NCBI GenBank assembly: GCA_020635695.1
Contig: JACJZH010000031.1
Span: 1-7,123 of the forward strand
DNA from: Flavobacteriales bacterium
GTDB taxonomy: Bacteria > Bacteroidota > Bacteroidia > Flavobacteriales_F > PHOS-HE28
DNA: 7,123 nucleotides
Direction of reading: 5' to 3'
A program made the position numbers and the translations under genes. The notes under the pieces are model-generated. The model did not search any database and was not told the origin of the DNA. It saw only the letters and a list, made by a program, of their open reading frames with translations. Shown piece after piece: positions 1-4,994 of this stretch; the stretch's first letter is position 1; each line of letters starts with the position of its first letter.

Positions 1-102
1 GTGCTTGATGTGTCCGAGCTGCCTGAAGGCGGCTATCTGGTGCGGATCGCCCGGCGTGGGGGGGAGGTGCTGGGTACCTCCCGGTTCGTGGTGGCGCGCT
101 GA
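1..102 (+). CDS. C-terminal end of a probable T9SS-exported protein (5' partial)
   Basis: An open frame enters from the left edge in frame 1 and stops at TGA 100-102, giving 33 residues. The segment contains SELPEGGYLVRI and ends in a short basic beta-strand (TSRFVVAR). This alternation, in which a Gly-Tyr-Leu-Val strand follows 'L..G' and a final strand ends in a basic residue, is the pattern of the type IX secretion type A sorting tail. The complete protease at 1433-3532 has an equivalent run (LRSGMYLVQV). In Bacteroidota such tails direct a signal-peptide-bearing protein through the outer membrane and are then removed. The passenger part lies outside the window, so its function cannot be told. 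The next gene starts 32 bases downstream on the same strand. The reading frame is clear; the sorting-tail reading rests on a short match. Confidence 0.72.
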   Translation: MLDVSELPEGGYLVRIARRGGEVLGTSRFVVAR

Positions 103-116
103 AGCGGCTACCTTCG
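85..116 (+). promoter_or_regulatory. Possible Bacteroidota-type promoter for the trans-sulfuration gene
   Basis: TTCG (85-88) and TACCTTCG (109-116) are separated by 20 bases. The Bacteroidota primary sigma factor consensus is roughly TTTG, about 19-21 bases, then TAnnTTTG, so each box has one mismatch. The predicted transcription start would be near 123, leaving a leader of about a dozen bases before ATG 135. The -33 box lies inside the end of the preceding gene. This is a visual match to short degenerate motifs in GC-rich DNA and may be chance. Confidence 0.38.
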
Positions 117-134
117 CGGGCCAGTTTCTTGACC

Positions 135-1295
135 ATGGACAACGAACTACGATTCGGTACCCGTGCCGTGCATGCAGGGGTGGAACCGGACCCGACGACC
201 GGGGCCATCATGACCCCCATCTACCAGACGTCCACCTACGTTCAGGCCGCACCTGGCGATCACAAGGGGTATGAGTATTCCAGGACGCAGAACCCCACGC
301 GGACGGCGCTCCAGAACAGCCTGGCAGCCCTGGAGAACGGGAGGCATGGTCTGTGTTTCTCCAGCGGCATGGCGGCCATCGACACCCTGCTGAAGACGCT
401 GAAGCCAGGGGACCATGTGGTCTCCACGAACGACCTCTACGGCGGCACCTACCGCCTGTTCACCAAGGTGTTCGCCACCTACGGCATCACGTTCACCTTC
501 ACGGACATGTCCGACCCCGCCAAGGTGGCCGCGCTCATCACGCCGGACACCCGACTGATCTGGGCCGAGACCCCCACCAACCCGCTGCTGAACATCATCG
601 ACATCGCGGGGCTGGCCGCTCTGGCCAGGGAGCACGGATGCCTGCTCGGGGTGGACAACACCTTTGCGACGCCCTATCTGCAGAACCCGTTGGACCTCGG
701 TGCGGACCTGGTGATGCACTCGGTGACGAAGTACCTGGGTGGCCACAGCGATGTGGTGATGGGGGCCCTGGTGGTGAACGATGACGGGCTCGCCGAGCGG
801 CTGGCCTTCCTGCAGAACAGTGCAGGAGCCGTTCCCGGACCCATGGATTGCTTCCTGGTCCTGCGGGGCATCAAGACGCTGCATGTACGGATGCAACGTC
901 ATTGTGAGAACGGAGCCGAGGTGGCCGCTTTCCTGAGCGAGCACCCCGGAGTGGACCGGGTATACTGGCCGGGGCTTGAAAGCCATGCGGGGCATGCGGT
1001 GGCGGCCGCACAAATGCGCGATTTCGGTGGCATGGTGTCCTTCACGCTGAAAGGTGACCGCATGGAGGATGCCCTTCGGGTCCTCTCCAGCACCCGCATG
1101 TTCTCCCTGGCCGAGTCCTTGGGAGGGGTGGAGTCCCTGATCGGGCACCCGGCCTCCATGACCCACGCGAGCATTCCCCGGGAAGAGCGGATCGCGAACG
1201 GACTGGCCGACACCTTGATCCGCCTGAGCGTGGGGCTGGAGGATGTGGCGGACCTGCTGTCCGATCTGGACCAGGCGATCGGGAACCGGTCCTGA
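135..1295 (+). CDS. Cystathionine gamma-lyase / gamma-synthase family PLP enzyme
   Basis: This 386-residue protein is full length for the Cys/Met-metabolism PLP family (fold type I), cytosolic enzymes that work as tetramers. Visible active-site elements are: YSR at 48-50, whose Tyr and Arg grip the PLP phosphate of the neighbouring subunit; SSGMAA at 76-81, the phosphate-binding loop; Tyr102 in NDLYGGTY, which stacks on the cofactor ring; Asp174 in VDNTFATP, which pairs with the pyridine nitrogen; and Lys199 in SVTKYLGGHSD, the Schiff-base lysine. SLGGVESL places a glutamate at 333, as in gamma-lyases and gamma-synthases and unlike cystathionine beta-lyase. The C-terminal stretch (MTHASIP, then DTLIRLSVGLED) looks more like gamma-lyase. 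It would therefore either split cystathionine to cysteine, 2-oxobutyrate and ammonia, or make cystathionine from an activated homoserine. Sequence alone does not settle which. I chose ATG 135; an in-frame TTG at 129 would add two residues, and neither start has a clear ribosome-binding site. Confidence 0.94.
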   Translation: MDNELRFGTRAVHAGVEPDPTTGAIMTPIYQTSTYVQAAPGDHKGYEYSRTQNPTRTALQNSLAALENGRHGLCFSSGMAAIDTLLKTLKPGDHVVSTNDLYGGTYRLFTKVFATYGITFTFTDMSDPAKVAALITPDTRLIWAETPTNPLLNIIDIAGLAALAREHGCLLGVDNTFATPYLQNPLDLGADLVMHSVTKYLGGHSDVVMGALVVNDDGLAERLAFLQNSAGAVPGPMDCFLVLRGIKTLHVRMQRHCENGAEVAAFLSEHPGVDRVYWPGLESHAGHAVAAAQMRDFGGMVSFTLKGDRMEDALRVLSSTRMFSLAESLGGVESLIGHPASMTHASIPREERIANGLADTLIRLSVGLEDVADLLSDLDQAIGNRS

Positions 1296-1320
1296 ACCGG
1301 GAAGCGCCGCTCCCTGGTCC
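1268..1320 (+). repeat. Inverted repeat spanning the stop codon of the trans-sulfuration gene
   Basis: GGACCAGG (1268-1275) and CCTGGTCC (1313-1320) are perfect 8-base complements 37 bases apart. Inside them CCGGT (1286-1290) and ACCGG (1296-1300) can pair around a five-base loop that contains the stop codon TGA (1293-1295). GGGA...TCCC (1299-1314) offers a competing small hairpin. In the RNA this could fold into a branched structure over the 3' end. There is no T-tract afterwards, so it is not a standard terminator. Confidence 0.45.
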
Positions 1321-1432
1321 GCAACACCGGGCCCTGTGAACGAAACCTCCCCGGAGGGTGTTCGGCTTCCAAGGATCGTGTTCGAAGTCACAGGTCCACA
1401 GGGGGTTGCCTCCGTACCTTTAGCATCAGGAA
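1296..1432 (+). other. Intergenic gap between the trans-sulfuration and protease genes
   Basis: These 137 bases hold no credible gene. Near the start is one arm (CCTGGTCC, 1313-1320) of an inverted repeat whose other arm lies in the preceding gene. A short weak hairpin (CCTC/GAGG, 1346-1357) has no T-run after it. A TACCTTTA box lies near the right end. No intrinsic terminator of normal strength is visible, so partial read-through into the protease gene is possible. Confidence 0.6.
1415..1422 (+). promoter_or_regulatory. Possible -7 box ahead of the secreted protease gene
   Basis: TACCTTTA differs from the Bacteroidota -7 consensus TAnnTTTG only in its last base. It sits 10 bases before ATG 1433, so any leader would be very short. 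It resembles TACCTTCG upstream of the preceding gene. No TTTG-like -33 box is present at the expected distance of about 19-21 bases, which lowers confidence. Confidence 0.3.
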
Positions 1433-3532
1433 ATGAAGATGAACACCAAGAACTACCGCATGGCATTGGCCGTGGGCCTGTTGGCCTGCGCTCCCGGGGC
1501 TTCAATGGCCCAGCAGGCCGATGTGCTTCTTTGCAGTACCCACGACCAGGAGAGGATCGTGGAACTCACCGGGAACGACCCGCTGAAGCTCGCCCAGATC
1601 GCCGAGGCGGACGATGAACTGGAACTCCTTACGGCGGAGTACGTGGCGGACAATTATGGAAGGGCCGGTGGCGGGCAGTACGTCATACCGGTCGTGTTCC
1701 ACATCATCCACAACAACGGCCCGGAGAACATCTCCAATGAACAGGTGATCGATGCGGTCCGCGTGCTGAACGACGACTTCAACAAGTTGAACGCGGACTG
1801 GGACAATGTGAACGCCGCTTTTCTGGGGCTCGTCGCGGACGTGGGTGTACAGTTCCGCCTGGCCACGAAGGACCCCTTCGGCAATTGCACCAACGGGATC
1901 ACACGGACGGTGTCCACCCTGACCTACCAGGGTGATCAGGACATGAAGGACCTGGTACAGTGGCCCCGCAACAAGTACTTGAACGTCTGGGTGGCCGCCT
2001 CGGCGGATGGTGCGGCGGGATATACGTTCCGGCCGAACGCCGTTTCCCAGAGCTGGGCGGCAAGCTGGGACGGCATCGTGCTGTTGCACAATTACACGGG
2101 CAGCATCGGTACCAGCGCCCCTTCACGGTCCCGCACGCTCACCCACGAAGTGGGCCACTGGATCAACCTGGCGCACACCTGGGGCAACAGCAATGAACCC
2201 GGTCTCACCAGCAATTGCAACGGGGACGACAACGTCTCCGATACCCCCAACACCATCGGATGGACGAGCTGCAGTCTGAACGGTAGCACGTGCGGTTCCC
2301 TGGACAACGTGGAGAACTACATGGAGTACTCCTACTGTTCCAAGATGTTCACGGAAGGCCAGAAGCAGCGGATGCTGGCAGCGTTGAACTCGGGTACCGC
2401 GCAACGGAACCAGCTCTGGCAGCCGTCCAACCTCGCGGCCACCGGTGTGCTTGACGACCCCGTGGTCTGCCAGGCCGCGTTCAGCACCCCGACGCAGGTG
2501 GTCTGTGCCGGGGATAGCGTACGGTTCTTCGATGAGAGCTTCCATGGCATCGTGAGCTGGGATTGGGACCTGACCGGCGCCTCCCCGGCCACCTCAAGCT
2601 CAGAGGACCCGGTCGTGGTCTATGACACGCCTGGGCTCTATCCGGTGGGACTCACGGTGGGCGATGGCAACAACACCGTTTCCACCCAGCAGTCCGATTA
2701 CATCCTGGTGTTGCCCAGCATGGGGCAGTCGACGCCCTACTCGGAAGGCTTCGAAGGGGTGACGACCCTGCCCAACAACGATTGGTACACCCTGGATGCC
2801 ACCGGGAATGCGGCTTGGGAACCGGTCGGTACCGCCTCCTTCTCGGGGAACAGCTCGGTGCGGTTGGACAATTACTTCGGATCGGACGGTGATGTGGATG
2901 AACTGATCTCCACTACGGTGGACCTCAGCAATGCCACGGATGTGACCCTGAGCTTCCGGTGGTCGTTCGCCCAACGGAACAGCAGCAACGACGATGTGCT
3001 GCAGGTCTATGTTTCCGCGGATTGTGGGGCCACGTGGAGCCTGCGCAAGAACATGCGTGCCAGCACCACGTTGACCACCGCTGGTGTGCAACCCGGGTTC
3101 TTCACGCCTTCATCCGCCTCCCAGTGGGAGTACATGGAGGTCACGAGCATCAGCTCCTTCTTCCACGTCCCCAACTTCCGGTTCAAGTTCGTCTTCGAGA
3201 ACGATGGTGGCAACAACCTGTACATCGACGACATCAATCTGAACGGCACTCCGGTGGGAGTGGAGGACCTGCAGGCCGGTAGCGATGGACTGAAGGTGGT
3301 GCCCGATCCCGCCCGCGATCGTGCGGAGCTCTGGGTGGAGGGCACTGGGGAACGGACCAGCATCCAGGTCCTGGACCCCCTGGGCCGTGTGGTGCGGTCC
3401 GTATTGGACGGCATGCTCATGGAGGGTCCTCACAAGATCTCGCTTCGCGTGGACGGCCTGCGCAGCGGCATGTACCTGGTCCAGGTGACCACGGCCGATG
3501 AGCGACGTGTGGTCCGGTTCACCCTCGAATGA
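1433..3532 (+). CDS. Secreted M43-type zinc metalloprotease with PKD domain and T9SS sorting tail
   Basis: The 699-residue protein begins with a Sec signal peptide (basic start, hydrophobic ALAVGLLACA, likely cut after ASMA at residue 26). The metzincin domain covers about 80-340. It opens with YVIPVVFHII (83 on), carries the zinc site HEVGHWINLAH (His238, Glu239, His242, His248), a DDNVSDTP segment rich in acidic residues, and the Met-turn NYMEYSYC with Met297. These match the pappalysin/cytophagalysin group (M43). The usual Gly of HExxHxxGxxH is Asn here. A PKD-like beta domain follows (about 346-428, with the WDWDL core), then a jelly-roll domain of the choice-of-anchor/MAM-like kind (about 435-605, ending NNLYIDDI), then a type A T9SS tail (about 615-699). 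The product is expected to be exported through the outer membrane and to cleave extracellular protein; its substrate is unknown. ATG 1433 is used. ATG 1439 is a real alternative because AGGA (1428-1431) lies 7 bases before it. The gene stands alone, followed by a strong terminator. Confidence 0.95.
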   Translation: MKMNTKNYRMALAVGLLACAPGASMAQQADVLLCSTHDQERIVELTGNDPLKLAQIAEADDELELLTAEYVADNYGRAGGGQYVIPVVFHIIHNNGPENISNEQVIDAVRVLNDDFNKLNADWDNVNAAFLGLVADVGVQFRLATKDPFGNCTNGITRTVSTLTYQGDQDMKDLVQWPRNKYLNVWVAASADGAAGYTFRPNAVSQSWAASWDGIVLLHNYTGSIGTSAPSRSRTLTHEVGHWINLAHTWGNSNEPGLTSNCNGDDNVSDTPNTIGWTSCSLNGSTCGSLDNVENYMEYSYCSKMFTEGQKQRMLAALNSGTAQRNQLWQPSNLAATGVLDDPVVCQAAFSTPTQVVCAGDSVRFFDESFHGIVSWDWDLTGASPATSSSEDPVVVYDTPGLYPVGLTVGDGNNTVSTQQSDYILVLPSMGQSTPYSEGFEGVTTLPNNDWYTLDATGNAAWEPVGTASFSGNSSVRLDNYFGSDGDVDELISTTVDLSNATDVTLSFRWSFAQRNSSNDDVLQVYVSADCGATWSLRKNMRASTTLTTAGVQPGFFTPSSASQWEYMEVTSISSFFHVPNFRFKFVFENDGGNNLYIDDINLNGTPVGVEDLQAGSDGLKVVPDPARDRAELWVEGTGERTSIQVLDPLGRVVRSVLDGMLMEGPHKISLRVDGLRSGMYLVQVTTADERRVVRFTLE

Positions 3533-3549
3533 CCCTGGGTCACTGAATG

Positions 3550-3576
3550 AAGAACCCCGCGATCCGCGGGGTTCTT
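3550..3576. terminator. Bidirectional intrinsic terminator between convergent genes
   Basis: A perfect 12-bp stem (AAGAACCCCGCG at 3550-3561, CGCGGGGTTCTT at 3565-3576) closes a three-base loop, ATC. On the plus strand the stem is followed by TCGTTCGT and its own 3' arm ends in TTCTT. On the minus strand the run after the stem core reads TTCTTCATTC. It starts 18 bases after the protease stop codon (3532) and lies 22 bases beyond the stop codon of the minus-strand gene ending at 3598. The symmetry and position indicate that it ends transcripts arriving from both sides. Confidence 0.92.
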
Positions 3577-3597
3577 TCGTTCGTGCTCGTGCGGGGT

Positions 3598-4038
3598 CTA
3601 CTTGAAGCCCATGAGAATGGCCACGCAGCCCACATGGACCATGTCCGAACCGCTGCCATCGCCAGGTACCCACACCTGCACCGTGAGCTGCTGGGTGGTC
3701 TGCACCTGGAGGTCGAAATGGGACTTGGGCTCATCGGCCAAGCTCTCGAACACGACCTGTCCGTTCTGGTCGATCACCTTCCAGTTCACCTCGCCCAGGA
3801 TCGGGTGGGCGCACACCATCAGCCGATAGTCCTGACCTGAAAAGAAGGTCAGGTCCACCTCGGCTTCTTCGCCGGGGGCGAGCTGGGCGGCATTGAAGGT
3901 CTCGTTGAAGGTGTATGGTGCGAGGCCGGGAAGACACTTGTTCTTGGCGAAGCTGCGGCACTGGGCCGAGGCATCGCCGGAGATCATGGCTCCGGCAGTC
4001 AGCAACAGGGCGGGAAGAAGTGTGCGGACCGGGATCAT
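3598..4038 (-). CDS. Exported protein of unknown function (146 aa)
   Basis: I do not recognise a named family. A signal peptide is clear: Arg5, the hydrophobic run LLPALLLTAGAM, and a likely cut after DASA at residue 25. The mature part of about 121 residues has four cysteines (27, 35, 76, 138), enough for two disulfides outside the cytoplasm. Alternating beta-strand patterns (EAEVDLTFF, YRLMVCA, VNWKVID, QLTVQVWVPG) suggest a small beta-sandwich that may bind a ligand or partner. There is no lipobox or sorting tail, so a periplasmic location is the simplest reading. The gene follows the lipoprotein gene by 8 bases using ATG 4038. An in-frame TTG at 4050 would instead overlap that gene's TGA by four bases (TTGA) and add four residues before the same signal peptide; I prefer the ATG. 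The tight spacing implies co-transcription and translational coupling. The gene itself is well supported by frame, signal peptide and context. Confidence 0.86.
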   Translation of the reverse strand: MIPVRTLLPALLLTAGAMISGDASAQCRSFAKNKCLPGLAPYTFNETFNAAQLAPGEEAEVDLTFFSGQDYRLMVCAHPILGEVNWKVIDQNGQVVFESLADEPKSHFDLQVQTTQQLTVQVWVPGDGSGSDMVHVGCVAILMGFK

Positions 4039-4046
4039 CGCGGAGT

Positions 4047-4937
4047 TCAATTGACGTAGTTGTTGCGGATCGTGGCGGCACGTTCGCGAATGGCGGTGAG
4101 CTGCTCGTCATTGAGCGTTGCGGCCTTGCCGCCGGCAAGAACGGTCACTCCGTTCTCCTGGGTCACGGTCCCGCTCTCTCCCAGATCGACATCCTTGTAG
4201 AGCTCGGCCAGGGCGTTGAGGTCGGCCATGGTGGAGGCCAATTGCCCTTCGCCGGCATCCTCATAGGTGTTCATCAAGGCGAGCAGGTCGTCCAGCGCGT
4301 GCTTTTGCTCGGCGATGCGCTGCCGCAGCTCCGGCGTGTCGTTCGTTGCCGTGACCTGCGTGGCGAGGTAGAGACCTTCGATCCACCCGCCGGCCATCAT
4401 CAGGGCGGCGATGTTGTCACGACCGTTCTCCTTCAGGTAGGCGTCCACGTTCCAGTAGATGCCGCTGATGATGGTGAGCAGGGAGTCCCGTTCGCCCTTG
4501 TTCCGCTCCAGGCGGTCCATGATCGTGTCATTGAAGGCACTGAGCACGCCGAGCTTGTCGGCCAGGTTGCGGGCGCAGGAGGTGTAGAACATGCTCTCCT
4601 GGGTATGGTCGTATACGCTCGCATAGCTGAGGTCGGCACCGTAGATGCCCAGGTTGAGCGCCTGTTTGCTGGCGGAGGTGTAGGTGTTCACCTTCTCCAC
4701 GTCGTTGAGCAGCCCGGTCTCGTATTCCGCGCCTGCCTTTTTCAGCAGGGTCGCGGTCTCCATGGGGGAGGGGATGCTGTAGAAGATCGCCTTGGTCTTC
4801 TTCTGACGGACCTGCTGAACGGATCCATCACCGCTGTCCTCGGTGCTCAAGGTGTCCTTCTGAGGGGGCTCCGGTCCTCCACAGGCCATGATGCCAGCGG
4901 ATAGAAAGGACAGGAGCAGCCAACGGCTCGTACGCAT
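4047..4937 (-). CDS. Lipoprotein of unknown function, mostly helical (296 aa)
   Basis: The N-terminus is a lipoprotein signal: MRTSRW, the hydrophobic segment LLLSFLSAG, and lipobox IMAC with Cys19. A Pro/Asp/Ser/Gln/Lys-rich linker follows (about 20-48). No run of acidic residues directly follows the cysteine, so the known Bacteroidota surface-export signal is not obvious and a periplasm-facing outer-membrane anchor is the default guess. The core (about 50-225) is predicted mainly helical and holds distinctive runs: FYSIPSPMETATLLKKAG (52-69), LNLGIYGADLSY (95-106), YWNVDAYLKENGRDN (161-175) and AGGWIEGLY (182-190). From memory these resemble an uncharacterised protein common in Bacteroidota; I cannot assign a function. 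A second helical part ends the protein (AIRERAATIRNNYVN). The gene lies 57 bases after polA on the same strand and overlaps or nearly touches the exported-protein gene, so the two small genes likely work at the same place. The ATG at 4937 fits the signal peptide exactly. Confidence 0.91.
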   Translation of the reverse strand: MRTSRWLLLSFLSAGIMACGGPEPPQKDTLSTEDSGDGSVQQVRQKKTKAIFYSIPSPMETATLLKKAGAEYETGLLNDVEKVNTYTSASKQALNLGIYGADLSYASVYDHTQESMFYTSCARNLADKLGVLSAFNDTIMDRLERNKGERDSLLTIISGIYWNVDAYLKENGRDNIAALMMAGGWIEGLYLATQVTATNDTPELRQRIAEQKHALDDLLALMNTYEDAGEGQLASTMADLNALAELYKDVDLGESGTVTQENGVTVLAGGKAATLNDEQLTAIRERAATIRNNYVN

Positions 4938-4967
4938 GGGATCGTTTCGGTTCGTGGGAGGTTCGGA

Positions 4968-4975
4968 TAAAGGTC
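4968..4975 (-). promoter_or_regulatory. Weak -7-like box ahead of the lipoprotein gene
   Basis: On the minus strand GACCTTTA lies in the 57-base gap after polA, about 30 bases before the lipoprotein ATG. It differs from TAnnTTTG at two positions, and no TTTG-like -33 box sits at the usual distance. It would allow the lipoprotein pair its own transcript, but read-through from polA is equally possible since the gap has no terminator-like hairpin. Confidence 0.2.
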
Positions 4976-4994
4976 CCCTGTACTGACGCGCGTT

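Noticed and set aside
5..274. 89-codon plus-strand frame at the left edge
   Set aside because: It overlaps both the sorting tail and the start of the trans-sulfuration gene in another frame, and it is Trp/Cys/Arg-rich with no recognisable feature.
1346..1357. Small hairpin CCTC/GAGG as a terminator for the trans-sulfuration gene
   Set aside because: Only four base pairs and no following T-run; too weak to call.
147..1505. 452-codon open frame on the minus strand opposite the trans-sulfuration gene
   Set aside because: It is antisense to a clearly functional enzyme, and its translation is rich in His, Gly, Arg and Gln with no domain, as expected from a GC-rich shadow frame. It also runs into the protease signal peptide region.
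3530..3542. Palindrome TGACCCTGGGTCA over the protease stop codon
   Set aside because: The arms leave a one-base loop, so no stable RNA hairpin forms. It could be chance, and the strong terminator right after it explains the region.
3915..4904. 329-codon plus-strand frame opposite the lipoprotein gene
   Set aside because: The minus-strand frame has a proper lipoprotein signal and coherent helices. The plus-strand translation is Val/Gly/His-rich without a plausible start or domain.
4938..4994. Possible terminator between polA and the lipoprotein gene
   Set aside because: No stem with a T-run is visible on the minus strand; only a short CGCGCG self-complementary patch.
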